DNA from: Ensifer adhaerens
GTDB lineage: Bacteria; Pseudomonadota; Alphaproteobacteria; Rhizobiales; Rhizobiaceae
DNA: 64,000 bases
Assembly: GCF_001270265.1 (NCBI RefSeq)
Contig: NZ_LGAP01000021.1
Location: 1-64,000 of the forward strand
Direction: 5' to 3'
Shown here: positions 43,970 through 52,710 of the stretch, piece by piece
Numbering within the stretch: the first letter of the stretch is position 1
Layout: every line of letters begins with the position of its first letter
The notes under the pieces: generated by a model
The model's input: only the letters and a program-made list of their open reading frames with translations
Databases searched by the model: none
What the model was told of the DNA's origin: nothing
Translations under genes and position numbers: made by a program

Positions 43970-44476
43970 ATGACCGATGCAATGGTGCGGCGGCTTCACG
44001 AACGAGAAGAAGGTCGCGTCCGAAACTTCTTCCGCCGACGTCTCAGGAATCGCGAGGATGCGGTCGACGCCACTCAGGAAACGTTCATGCGCATGCTCGA
44101 AGCGTCGCGCTCTACTTTGATCGAGAACCCGCAGGCCTATCTGTTCCAGGTCGCCCGTTCGGTGGCGCGGGTCGCATCACAGCGTGCGGCGCGCGAAATG
44201 ACGATGTTCGTCGCGGAAAGCGAGGGGCTGGAGCACGCCGAGGACAGGCCGATCCAGGACCGCATCGTCAACGGGCGTCAATGCCTGCTGATCATGGCGC
44301 GCACGATCGAAGGGTTGCCGAACCGCTGCCAGCAGGTTTTCATCCTCAGCCGCCTGCACGGGCTTGCCAATGGTGAGATCGCCGATCAGTTGGGAATTTC
44401 TCGAAATATGGTCGAAAAGCACATCATTCGGGCATTGCTTGAGTGCCGGAAAATGCGCGCCGAGATTTTTTTCTGA
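43970..44476 (+). CDS. FecI-type ECF sigma factor
   Basis: A 168-residue ECF sigma factor. Region 2 is RVRNFFRRRLRNREDAVDATQETFMRMLEA (16-45), with an NPQAYLFQVARSVA segment typical of FecI. Region 4 is LPNRCQQVFILSRLHGLANGEIADQLGISRNMVEKHI (about 117-153). The next genes are a FecR-type anti-sigma/activator and a TonB receptor with a signalling domain, the classical cell-surface signalling trio. Its likely promoter sequence is repeated before those two genes (44480-44513 and 45537-45570). Confidence 0.92.
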   Translation: MTDAMVRRLHEREEGRVRNFFRRRLRNREDAVDATQETFMRMLEASRSTLIENPQAYLFQVARSVARVASQRAAREMTMFVAESEGLEHAEDRPIQDRIVNGRQCLLIMARTIEGLPNRCQQVFILSRLHGLANGEIADQLGISRNMVEKHIIRALLECRKMRAEIFF

Positions 44477-44479
44477 TCG

Positions 44480-44513
44480 GACGTCAGGTGGCGTCTTCAT
44501 TTCAACTCTAAGA
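44480..44513 (+). promoter_or_regulatory. Putative FecI-type promoter of the fecR-like gene
   Basis: GACGTCAGG (44480-44488), 16 bases, then ACTCTAAGA (44505-44513). The same two blocks with identical spacing occur at 45537-45570, and each ends 60 bases before the next start codon (44573 and 45630). The conserved spacing fits -35 and -10 elements read by the adjacent ECF sigma. Confidence 0.7.
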
Positions 44514-44572
44514 TGATGTGCGCGCATCCTTGAGATGTCGCTTGCCTGAAATTCATTTCGACCGGAACCGCG

Positions 44573-45523
44573 ATGAACGACAATCGCCAGGACATAGACG
44601 ATAGCATCCTTCAGTCCGCCGCCGCCTGGGTGGCAAGGCTGCAATCGCGCGACGCGACGATGGTCGATCGGGAGGCGTTCGAGGCCTGGCGCGTCGAGAA
44701 CCCTGAGCACGCGCGTGCCTACGACGACTTGCGCACGTTATGGGCCGACCTCGAAGACGTGCCGATACCGCCCGAGCGTCTTGGCAGGTTGCGTGCCTTA
44801 AGGCGTCGCAAGACAAGCGGTATTGTCGCGCTCTGTCTGACCGCAGGTGTCGCCGCGGTACTGATGACCACGCCCTATGCCGACCGCTGGCGCGCCGATT
44901 ATTATACCGGCGTTGGCGAAGTTCGCCGTGTGACGCTGGCCGATGGCACGCAGGTCGACTTGAACACCGATACCGCGCTTGCCGTCCGCTTTGACGAGGG
45001 GCGCAGACGCATCGAGCTTTTGCGCGGAGAAGCCTTCTTCGACGTGATGAAAGATCCCAGGCGCAGCTTTATCGTCGAGGAGGGCACGATCACAGCGACG
45101 GCGCTCGGGACGCACTATTCTGTCAAGGCGGCCACCGGCTCCTTGTCACCGGATGTGCAGGTTGAAGAAGGGCGTGTGCAGGTGTGGACGACCGGGCAGG
45201 ATGTCGTGCTCGGCGCGGGCGACGTTGCGACGATCGATCGAGAGGGCCGGCTGGCATTGGCAAAAGCCGATGTCGCGGCCCGGGCGGCCTGGCGTGACGG
45301 CAAGCTCGTGTTCTCGCGACGCCCGCTGCGCCAGGTGCTGGCGACCCTTGAGCGTTATCGCCACGGCCGCATCTTGCTGATGGACGGTGCCGTCGGCGAC
45401 CTGGAAGTCTCCGGCATCTTCGACCTTCACGATACCGACGATGCCTTGCGCGTCCTTGAAGCCAGCTTGCCGCTCAGCGTCATGCGGCTGTCGGATCTGA
45501 TGGTCGTCGTCCGTTCCCGATAA
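44573..45523 (+). CDS. fecR: FecR-type sigma regulator, inner membrane
   Basis: A 316-residue anti-sigma/sigma-activating protein. The cytoplasmic N-terminus (1-78) has the DUF4880/FecR_N signature (ILQSAAAWVARLQSRDATMVDREAFEAWRVENPEHARAYD). One membrane segment follows (IVALCLTAGVAAVLM, about 84-98), then the periplasmic FecR domain (GEVRRVTLADGTQVDLNTDTAL and RGEAFFDV) and a C-terminal STN-like part (GIFDLHDTDDALRVLEASLPL). It relays the receptor state to the sigma factor encoded upstream. Confidence 0.92.
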   Translation: MNDNRQDIDDSILQSAAAWVARLQSRDATMVDREAFEAWRVENPEHARAYDDLRTLWADLEDVPIPPERLGRLRALRRRKTSGIVALCLTAGVAAVLMTTPYADRWRADYYTGVGEVRRVTLADGTQVDLNTDTALAVRFDEGRRRIELLRGEAFFDVMKDPRRSFIVEEGTITATALGTHYSVKAATGSLSPDVQVEEGRVQVWTTGQDVVLGAGDVATIDREGRLALAKADVAARAAWRDGKLVFSRRPLRQVLATLERYRHGRILLMDGAVGDLEVSGIFDLHDTDDALRVLEASLPLSVMRLSDLMVVVRSR

Positions 45524-45536
45524 AAAATTTCCGATC

Positions 45537-45570
45537 GACGTCAGGAGATCGTCGCGCGTGCACTCTTAGA
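45537..45570 (+). promoter_or_regulatory. Putative FecI-type promoter of the TonB receptor gene
   Basis: GACGTCAGG (45537-45545), N16, ACTCTTAGA (45562-45570), matching the element before the fecR-like gene. Only the central A/T of the second block differs. It ends 60 bases before the receptor ATG at 45630. Confidence 0.7.
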
Positions 45571-45629
45571 CAGCGAGTGGCTGCGCGACGAGCATATGCG
45601 CTGCCTCAGAATTCTGTTGGGGATTACGG

Positions 45630-48041
45630 ATGACATCTTTCGAGGCACGCGGATTTCGGCGCCGGCTTTTCTCTCGTTCGGCACTGGCCGGCATTTCCCT
45701 CATTGCATGCGCGACGGCGCTGCATGCCGAAACGCCGGTCGGAGCACCCGCATCGGTCTCGTCGTCCCAGCGTGATGTCTCGGTTTCCGCAGGTGCACTG
45801 GAAGGGGCACTGCTGAAGCTTGGGCAACAGACAGACTTGCGGCTCTTCTATCCGAGCGCACTAACCCAGGGAAAGCTGACCAAGGGCGTGAGCGGCAAGA
45901 TGGCCGCCGACAAGGCGATCGCACAGTTGCTGGAAGGCACCGGTCTTAGATATCGCATGACCGGCGCCAAGACCGTTCAGCTCTATGACCCGACCGACGC
46001 GACGATCGTAACCGGTGCCGTCGTCAAGAATGGGGCGACGCAACTCGAGAAGATCACTGCGACCGGAAAGCGCGAAGGTGTCGAGGGCATCATCGAGACC
46101 GAGGGCTATGTCGCGAAATCCGCCCGCACCGCCACCAAGACCGATACGCCTGTCATGCAGACGCCACAGTCGATGTCGGTCATCAGCCAGAAGCAGTTGC
46201 AGGACCTGAAGCCTCAGAACCTGATGGAGGCGTTGAATTACACGCCCGGTGCGCGCGTCGGCCAGTATGGCGCCGAGCCTCGTTTCGATGCCTTCAAGGT
46301 ACGCGGCATCGACCTTACCCTTACCGGCATCTTCCGCGACGGCCTGCGCCAGATTTCGAGCCCGAACGCCCTCTTCCGCCTGGAGCCCTATGGCGTCGAG
46401 GCAATCGCCACCCTGCGCGGCCCGGCGGCTTCGATCTACGGCGCCAGCAGCTCCGGTGGCATCGTCGACATCGTCTCGAAGCGGCCGACCAGCGATCCGC
46501 TGCGTGAGGTCGAGGTGCAGTACGGCTCCTACGGCCGCGTGCAAGGTGCCTTCGACTTCTCCGGACCGCTCGACGACGAAGGCACCATGCTCTACCGGAT
46601 GACGGGCCTTGCCCGCGACGGGCGCACCGAGATCGAGGCGGTGAAGGACGATCGCCTGTTCATCGCTCCGGCCTTCACCTGGCAGCCGGACGAGGGCACC
46701 AAGTTCACCCTTCTCGGCGAATACATGGATTCGACGACCGGGGGCACCTGGGGCTACCTCAATCGCTACGGGCCTGACGGCAAGTCGATCGGCGCCATCC
46801 CAACCTATGGCGGCGACGCCCGTTTCAACGACTTCACCCAGAAGCAGGCGCGCATCGGCTACGAATTGGAGCATGAACTCAGCGACAGCGTCACGCTCTA
46901 TCACAAGCTGCGCTATTCCGACATTTCGACGAACCAGGAATGGGTGTTCGACGCCTATCCGGGCCTGACTGTCGAAGACAACACCGGCGTTGCCAGCGAC
47001 ACCTACCTGAAGTTCGATTTTGACACCGGTGCTGCTGCCCACCAGCTCATCGCCGGCGTCGATTACAGCTACATGAAGTACACCTCGCAGCAGGGCAGCG
47101 GGCCGGATCTTTTCACCGACGACTTCACTTATGTGCCGGCACTGACGTCGACGCAGAAGCAGTCGCAGAGCGGCATCGGCATCTATGTCCAGGACCAGAT
47201 CGAGTATGACGCCTGGCGCCTGACGGCGGGCCTACGCCACGATTGGGTGGACAACAAATATTCGGTCGACGGCTCGCCCTTCAATCGGGATGACAGCGAA
47301 ACGACCGCGCGCGCCGCACTCGGCTACGTCTTGCCGAACGGCCTCATGCCCTATGTCAGTTATGGCACTGCCTTCGTCTCCAACCCAGGCGTCATCATCA
47401 ACCTTGGCGGGGTCAACCAGGCGGCCATGCCGACGCTCGGTAAGCAGTGGGAAGCGGGCGTCAAGTACGAGATCCCCGGCCAGAACGCGACGATCACCGC
47501 GGCGGTCTTTGACATCGACCAGGAAAACGCCACCGTCTACGAGACGTCTTCGGGCATAAACCTCCTGCGTCAGCTCGACCTCAAGTCCCGCGGCTTCGAA
47601 CTCGAAGGCAACGCTTCGCTCGACAACGGCTGGAGCTTCATCGCCTCCTACTCCTATAATGACGTCGAGATCACCAAGCTGACGTCGGAGACGCTCGGCA
47701 ACACGCTGAACTCCTCGCCCTATCACATGTTCTCGCTCTGGGCGGATTACGAGGTACAATCCGGCGTGCTTGAAGGGCTCGGCGTCGGTGCGGGTGTCCG
47801 TTATGTCGGGTCCAGTTTCGGCGACAACGTTCACACGCCGATCCTCAACAACCAGGCCCGTACCTTCGTCGACGCCTCGGTTCGTTATGACCTCGGTGCC
47901 GTTAACCCATCCTTCGAGGGCGTTCGGCTGCAGCTGAACGCCACCAATCTGCTGAACGAAGTCGAGCAGTTGTGCACCACCGGCTTCTGCTACTTCGACG
48001 AGGGTCGCAAGGTCGTCGCCAGCCTGCGGTACCGCTTCTGA
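45630..48041 (+). CDS. TonB-dependent siderophore receptor with STN signalling domain
   Basis: An 803-residue outer-membrane receptor of the FpvA/FhuA-type siderophore family. Signal peptide cleaved near TALHA-ET (about 34). An STN domain (about 50-117, ALEGALLKLGQQTDLRLFYPSAL) signals to FecR. Plug domain from about 170: QTPQSMSVISQKQLQDLKPQNLMEALNYTPG, ending near RGPAASIYGASSSGGIVDIVSKRP. The beta barrel closes with ASLRYRF, with the terminal Phe needed for assembly. CTTGFCYFDEGRK near the end is the usual last-strand cysteine pair. Ligand is probably a ferric hydroxamate or catecholate; the downstream RhtX-type importer points to a citrate-hydroxamate or pyochelin-like siderophore. Confidence 0.93.
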   Translation: MTSFEARGFRRRLFSRSALAGISLIACATALHAETPVGAPASVSSSQRDVSVSAGALEGALLKLGQQTDLRLFYPSALTQGKLTKGVSGKMAADKAIAQLLEGTGLRYRMTGAKTVQLYDPTDATIVTGAVVKNGATQLEKITATGKREGVEGIIETEGYVAKSARTATKTDTPVMQTPQSMSVISQKQLQDLKPQNLMEALNYTPGARVGQYGAEPRFDAFKVRGIDLTLTGIFRDGLRQISSPNALFRLEPYGVEAIATLRGPAASIYGASSSGGIVDIVSKRPTSDPLREVEVQYGSYGRVQGAFDFSGPLDDEGTMLYRMTGLARDGRTEIEAVKDDRLFIAPAFTWQPDEGTKFTLLGEYMDSTTGGTWGYLNRYGPDGKSIGAIPTYGGDARFNDFTQKQARIGYELEHELSDSVTLYHKLRYSDISTNQEWVFDAYPGLTVEDNTGVASDTYLKFDFDTGAAAHQLIAGVDYSYMKYTSQQGSGPDLFTDDFTYVPALTSTQKQSQSGIGIYVQDQIEYDAWRLTAGLRHDWVDNKYSVDGSPFNRDDSETTARAALGYVLPNGLMPYVSYGTAFVSNPGVIINLGGVNQAAMPTLGKQWEAGVKYEIPGQNATITAAVFDIDQENATVYETSSGINLLRQLDLKSRGFELEGNASLDNGWSFIASYSYNDVEITKLTSETLGNTLNSSPYHMFSLWADYEVQSGVLEGLGVGAGVRYVGSSFGDNVHTPILNNQARTFVDASVRYDLGAVNPSFEGVRLQLNATNLLNEVEQLCTTGFCYFDEGRKVVASLRYRF

Positions 48042-49282
48042 TGGCGCATCGAGAGCGGGCATCCGCGACACCGTCTCCGGTCGCGGTCTTCCTTACGGTC
48101 GGCGGCCTTTATGTCGCCCAGAGCGTCATCGGCGGGCTGACGATGCTGGGCCTGCCGGCAGTCCTGCGGGAGCGGGGGCTGCCGCTCGACCAGATCGGCC
48201 TGGTGTACCTGACCGTACTGCCCTGGGCGCTCAAATTTCTTTGGTCGCCCTATGTCGAACGGTTCCGCCTGCCGGCCGCCGGCCGCAACCGATCATCGAT
48301 CATCGTTGTCCTCGGGGGCGTGCTCTGCGCACTCGCCCTGGCGGCGCTCGGCATTCTCGGACCCGAGCGACTGAGCCTAATGCTTGTTTGCCTCGTCTTC
48401 ATTGCCCTTGTTACGTCCACCGTCGACATCGCTTGCGATGGATATGCGGTGGAAACGCTCGCCAAGGAGCACCACGGTTGGGGCAACGCTGCCCAGGTGG
48501 GCGGCGCCTATGTCGGTTCGGCGATCGGCGCGGGATTGTTTCTCGTGTTCGTCGACCGGCTTGGCTGGGCGCCTGCCGTATGGATCATGGCAGCGATCGT
48601 GCTCGCCCTTGGACTTCCCTTCCTGCTCGGGCCCGGTCGGCGTGCTTCGAGCGAGGTGCGCGGCCACACACCGTCGCTTGCGGCGGCTCTCAGGCGACCC
48701 GAAGTTCGCAAGGGGCTGCTGATGGCTGCCATCTACGTCTCGGCCCAGAAATGGGGGCTCGCCATGCTCGGGCCGTTCCTGATCGACTATGGTTTCAGCC
48801 TGGCCGATGTCGGCATCTTGAACGGTCTCGGCAGCATGCTGGTCGGTTTCGGCGGAGCGCTGCTGGGCGGCTTGCTTGTGCGTCTGTGGGGTGCCGGCGT
48901 GGTTCTGGTCGGCGCGCTGCTGCTGCAGGTCGTCATGCTGGGCGGTTTTGCCTTCATCGCCTCTCATGGAGAGCTGCCAAGATCGCTGGTGATCACGATC
49001 GCTGTTGCCAGTTCGTCCGGCGTCATGGCCGTTGGCTTCGTCGCACTTTACGCCCAGTTCATGGGCTGGGCGGATCCGCGGCAGGCGGGCGTCGACTTCA
49101 CCCTGTTCCAGTGCATGGACAGTCTCATCAGCATGGCCGGCGGCCTTGGGGCCGGCTGGATCGCCGAGCACTTCGGCTATACGGCTTTCTTCCTCAGTGC
49201 CGCGATCGTCTCGACGCTGGCAGCGCCACTGCTTGTGCTTCTCGTGCGCCAGCGTCGTTTGCCACGCCAAGCCGTTGCCTGA
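48041..49282 (+). CDS. RhtX/FptX-type MFS siderophore importer
   Basis: A 413-residue inner-membrane permease with 12 predicted helices, overlapping the receptor stop (TGATG at 48039-48043). Family features: LTMLGLPAVLRERGLPLDQIGLVYLTVLPWALKFLWSP at the N-terminus and VDIACDGYAVETLA in helix 4-5. RhtX (rhizobactin 1021) of S. meliloti and FptX (pyochelin) of Pseudomonas are single-protein importers that replace an ABC system. It therefore completes a receptor-to-cytoplasm route without a binding protein. Confidence 0.9.
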   Translation: MAHRERASATPSPVAVFLTVGGLYVAQSVIGGLTMLGLPAVLRERGLPLDQIGLVYLTVLPWALKFLWSPYVERFRLPAAGRNRSSIIVVLGGVLCALALAALGILGPERLSLMLVCLVFIALVTSTVDIACDGYAVETLAKEHHGWGNAAQVGGAYVGSAIGAGLFLVFVDRLGWAPAVWIMAAIVLALGLPFLLGPGRRASSEVRGHTPSLAAALRRPEVRKGLLMAAIYVSAQKWGLAMLGPFLIDYGFSLADVGILNGLGSMLVGFGGALLGGLLVRLWGAGVVLVGALLLQVVMLGGFAFIASHGELPRSLVITIAVASSSGVMAVGFVALYAQFMGWADPRQAGVDFTLFQCMDSLISMAGGLGAGWIAEHFGYTAFFLSAAIVSTLAAPLLVLLVRQRRLPRQAVA

Positions 49283-49321
49283 CGTCGGCTTCCCCCGATC
49301 GGTCGGCGTTGAGAACTGGGT

Positions 49322-50359
49322 CTACGCCGAGCCGCGCAGCATGATCTCGGCGCTCAGCAGAATGCGCTCGTCGGCGGGAAAGGCCTGGTCGGCATTTTCC
49401 GTTTCGCCAAGCTTGAACAAGAGAAGCTCGATCGCCAGCCGGCCGATCTCGTTGTAGTTCTGCGCCACGGTGGTCAGCGGGGGGCAGGTGTAGCGCGACA
49501 GCGGATGGTCGTCGTGCCCGGCCACGCGCAGGTCGCTGTCCGGTTCGCGGCCGACCTTGACGCCGGACTGGAAGGCCGCCGCGATCACGCCGAAGGCGAC
49601 GCGGTCGTTGGCGCAGAGCACCGTCTTCGTCGGAAAACCGCCTTCACCCAGAATGCGCAGTGTCTCGTCATAGCCGAATTTTTCGAAGTCCCATGAGGCA
49701 TTGGGCGCCGTCGGCACGATGACGGGATCCATCTTCAGCTGCTGCATCGCCTCCTCATAGGCGTGCTGGCGGGCCAACGCGTTATTATTGACCGGCGGCA
49801 TGCCGAAATAGCAGGGCGGCTCGCCGGATCGGCAGAGATAATCGACCATCAGCTTGAAGCTCTGCCGGTTGTCGGTGCCGACGAAGGAGGAACTGCCGTC
49901 GAGCGGCGAGTCGACATAGATCAGCGGGATGCTCTGGCCGAGCGAGGTGAGCTTCTGGTGATGGGACTGGACGCCGAGCGGGGCGATGATTGCGCCGGCA
50001 ACGTTCATCGACTTGAAGGTCTCGATGGCGCGCTCCTCCATCTCCGGCTTGCCGTCCGAGGAAAGGACGAAAGCCAGAAAGCCCGCCTGGTTGGCGATAT
50101 GCTCGATCCGCCGCGTCAGCGCCATGTAGAACGGGTCGGTGGAATTGGGAACGATGACGCCAAGAATATTGGTTCGCCGCCTGTTGAGATTGACGGCGAA
50201 GATGTTGGGCCGGAAGCCCGATTGCTTGATCGCGGCCTCGATGGCGTCGCGGGTCTTCTTGCGAACCGAAGTTGGATCGTTGAAATATTTGGAGACTGTG
50301 GGGCGCGACAAACCGACGAACTCCGAAAAATCCTCCATCGTCTTGATTTGTCTGTCCAC
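49322..50359 (-). CDS. LacI family transcriptional regulator
   Basis: A 345-residue repressor with an N-terminal LacI helix-turn-helix (KTMEDFSEFVGLSRPTVSKYFNDPTSVRKKTRDAIEAAI) and hinge, then a sugar-binding periplasmic-protein-like domain (ILGVIVPNSTDPFYMALTRRIE, VAGHDDHPLSRYTCPPLTTV). The last gene of the minus-strand operon with the tagatose-type kinase and KbaZ-like genes, so it probably senses the sugar or its phosphate and represses the operon. GTG start 50359, with GAGGGCG upstream. A LacI-like palindrome is at 56507-56520, upstream of the operon. Confidence 0.9.
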   Translation of the reverse strand: MDRQIKTMEDFSEFVGLSRPTVSKYFNDPTSVRKKTRDAIEAAIKQSGFRPNIFAVNLNRRRTNILGVIVPNSTDPFYMALTRRIEHIANQAGFLAFVLSSDGKPEMEERAIETFKSMNVAGAIIAPLGVQSHHQKLTSLGQSIPLIYVDSPLDGSSSFVGTDNRQSFKLMVDYLCRSGEPPCYFGMPPVNNNALARQHAYEEAMQQLKMDPVIVPTAPNASWDFEKFGYDETLRILGEGGFPTKTVLCANDRVAFGVIAAAFQSGVKVGREPDSDLRVAGHDDHPLSRYTCPPLTTVAQNYNEIGRLAIELLLFKLGETENADQAFPADERILLSAEIMLRGSA

Positions 50360-50461
50360 GGTCGAAGCGCCCTCATTCTTCTTTTGGGTTTCGTTTATAG
50401 ATTTATTTCCGAGGGATAGGCAGTGTCGACTGCGAAATATTCACGGAATGAACGGCCGGCT

Positions 50462-51742
50462 CTATCCTTTGCAGGCGGCGAAGTAATCCTCCAGAACCGC
50501 GTCGACGGCCGCAATCGCCAGCGCCTTTGCTTGCGGCGGCACTTGACCGTCTCGCACACGCTCGTAACTGCCCGAGAGATACTGGCTGATCAGCGTCTCG
50601 GGGATGGTGACGCCATCGAGCAGGCGCAGAAGCTCTTCCACGGTGCTGGCGACCTTCGGGTGCGGCCAATAATAACGGATGCGGTCGCTGTAGGAGAAAT
50701 GGCGCTGAAGGCGCAGTGCATCGGGTGAGCCGTGATAATATTTGCCCCAGTTCGCCGGCTCCTCGCGCATGACCTCTTCGGTGATCTCGGCCAGCGTCTT
50801 CGACCGTGCATCGGGAAAAAGGAACGCGGCGATCTGGTCGAGCCCGTAAAGGGCCTCACGCAAAGCAAATGTCAGGCCGGGACCGACCTTGAGGATGGCA
50901 AAACCATCGGCCACCAGGTCGCGAAGCGCCTCTTGCGTTTGATAGTCGGTGGAGTGTGCCTCGAAGATGAGACCGTCGAGCTTCGTCAGGCTAGCGCTCA
51001 ACTTGGCGGCCTTCGGCCTGTCATAGGCAATGACGTTCTCGTTGCCGAATTCGACGCCGGGCTGGACCACCGCGCCGACGACACGCGCAAAGGCCTCGCC
51101 GGCACCGGCATGCTCGAACGCCTGGCGGTGAATGGCGACGGTCTCGACGGCTGCTTCCGGTGCCGTGACTTCCAGCGTGTCCAATTCCTCGAGCGCGCCA
51201 CCGGGGACCGGAACTTCGGTGCCGATGATATAGACCGGGGCGATGCCATCGCGTCCACGGATAGCGTCTTCGGCGGCAGCGGCAAGCCTCGCGGCGCGTA
51301 ACGCCGTCGTTGCGTCGGGAAGCGCTATCGGTTCGCCTGCGCAGCCCATGCTGGTGTCGAGATGCAGCTTCGTGAAACCGGCCTCGGCATAGGCGCGGAT
51401 CATCGCTTCGGCCTTCGCCATCGCTTCATCGGCCGGCAGATGCTTCCAAGGATTGGGGCCGAGATGGTCCCCGCCGAGGATGATGTTTTCGATCGGAAAG
51501 CCGGTCTTTGCGGCGATCTCTCCGACAAAGCCGGTGAAGTCGGCCGGCGTCATGCCGGTATAGCCGCCGTCCTGGTTGACCTGGTTACAGGTGGCCTCGA
51601 TCAGTAGATGGGTGCCTTCCTTCAGCGCCCGCAACATCGCGGCCTCGATGACCAGCGGATGCGCCGAGCAGATCGAGGGGATGCCACGCAGACCCGGACG
51701 GTCGCGCCACTGGGCGATATCGATCAGATAGTTCGGTCTCAT
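50462..51742 (-). CDS. kbaZ: KbaZ/GatZ-like tagatose-phosphate protein (possible 4-epimerase)
   Basis: A 426-residue member of the D-tagatose-bisphosphate aldolase non-catalytic subunit family (COG4573). Conserved segments: RGIPSICSAHPLVIEAAML, LIEATCNQVNQDGGYTGMTPADF, LGGDHLGPNPWK and IGTEVPVPGG. ATG 51742 is chosen over an upstream TTG. No KbaY/GatY catalytic subunit is encoded here, which argues against a simple accessory role. In Agrobacterium a homologue next to tagatose kinase was reported as a D-tagatose-6-phosphate 4-epimerase making fructose 6-phosphate; this fits the kinase one gene upstream (5-base gap). Confidence 0.85.
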   Translation of the reverse strand: MRPNYLIDIAQWRDRPGLRGIPSICSAHPLVIEAAMLRALKEGTHLLIEATCNQVNQDGGYTGMTPADFTGFVGEIAAKTGFPIENIILGGDHLGPNPWKHLPADEAMAKAEAMIRAYAEAGFTKLHLDTSMGCAGEPIALPDATTALRAARLAAAAEDAIRGRDGIAPVYIIGTEVPVPGGALEELDTLEVTAPEAAVETVAIHRQAFEHAGAGEAFARVVGAVVQPGVEFGNENVIAYDRPKAAKLSASLTKLDGLIFEAHSTDYQTQEALRDLVADGFAILKVGPGLTFALREALYGLDQIAAFLFPDARSKTLAEITEEVMREEPANWGKYYHGSPDALRLQRHFSYSDRIRYYWPHPKVASTVEELLRLLDGVTIPETLISQYLSGSYERVRDGQVPPQAKALAIAAVDAVLEDYFAACKG

Positions 51743-51747
51743 GGTCT

Positions 51748-52689
51748 TCAATCCTTTCGCGCGCTGATGAAGGCTTCCAGTTCCGCTCTCGTCGACGCGC
51801 CTTCCATCGGGCCGGAGATCATTACGGCGCGGGCGCCGGAAGCATTGGCAAGCTCGAGCGCGTCGCGGGGTGTCGCACCGTTCAGCCAGCAGGTGACGAA
51901 GGTGGCACCGAAGCAGTCGCCCGCCCCGGTCGGATCGACCTCTTCGACCGCAAAGCCGGGGAGGGTGAATGCCGTTTCGGCGTCGTAATAGCTGGCACCA
52001 TCGGCGCCGCGCTTGACGACGACGACCTTGATGCCGGAGGCGAGGAGTTCTGCGATGGCCTCAGCCTCGCTCTTCGCCTGCGTGAACAGGAAGAGTTCGG
52101 CCCCGCTCGGCAGGAATACGTCGGTCTTGGCAAGGACCGATCTCAGCGCCTCGCGCATCCCTGGGCTTTCGAGGATTTCTGCCCGAAGGTTAGGGTCGAA
52201 GGAGACCGTGCCGCCTGCCGCCTTGACGATGTCGATCGCCGCCAGAATGCTCTCGACCACGCTCGGCGCGTAAAGCGACGACCCCATGACATGCATGTGG
52301 CTGCAGCTTTGAGCGAGCGCGATCGCCTTCTCATCGAGGCGAATGGTGCCGCAGGCGCTGTCACGGATGTTGAAGACGAAAGCCCGGCTGCCGTCATGGC
52401 GATAGCGAACGAAGGCGCTGCCGGTCGTGGCGAGTGCATCGACCTCGATGCCGGAAATATCGACGCCGTCCGCCTCAAGGCGTGCGAGGTTGACGTGACC
52501 GAAATCGTCGCCGCCGACGCGGGAAATGATCGCGCTCGCCTGGCCGAGCTTGCCGACCTGATCGATGAAGATGGCCGGTGCGCCGGAGGGGAAGGGGCCG
52601 ACCAGCGGTGTTGCCTGCCGGAAGCCGTCGCCTTTTTCGGTGGCGATGATCTCGACGAGAATCTCGCCGATCGTCAGTATCTTGTGCAT
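51748..52689 (-). CDS. PfkB-family sugar kinase (tagatose kinase-like)
   Basis: A 313-residue ribokinase-fold kinase. N-terminal LTIGEILVEIIATEKGDGF, the lid region, and the catalytic DPTGAGDCFGATFVTCWL near residue 250 with the GAGD anion hole and Asp base. It is probably cytosolic and phosphorylates an imported ketohexose. Adjacent KbaZ-like protein and ABC transporter point to tagatose or a related ketose rather than fructose. Start and stop overlap closely with neighbours (21 bases after the permease). Confidence 0.88.
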   Translation of the reverse strand: MHKILTIGEILVEIIATEKGDGFRQATPLVGPFPSGAPAIFIDQVGKLGQASAIISRVGGDDFGHVNLARLEADGVDISGIEVDALATTGSAFVRYRHDGSRAFVFNIRDSACGTIRLDEKAIALAQSCSHMHVMGSSLYAPSVVESILAAIDIVKAAGGTVSFDPNLRAEILESPGMREALRSVLAKTDVFLPSGAELFLFTQAKSEAEAIAELLASGIKVVVVKRGADGASYYDAETAFTLPGFAVEEVDPTGAGDCFGATFVTCWLNGATPRDALELANASGARAVMISGPMEGASTRAELEAFISARKD

Positions 52690-52710
52690 GGGTCTGTCAC
52701 TCGTGTCGGG

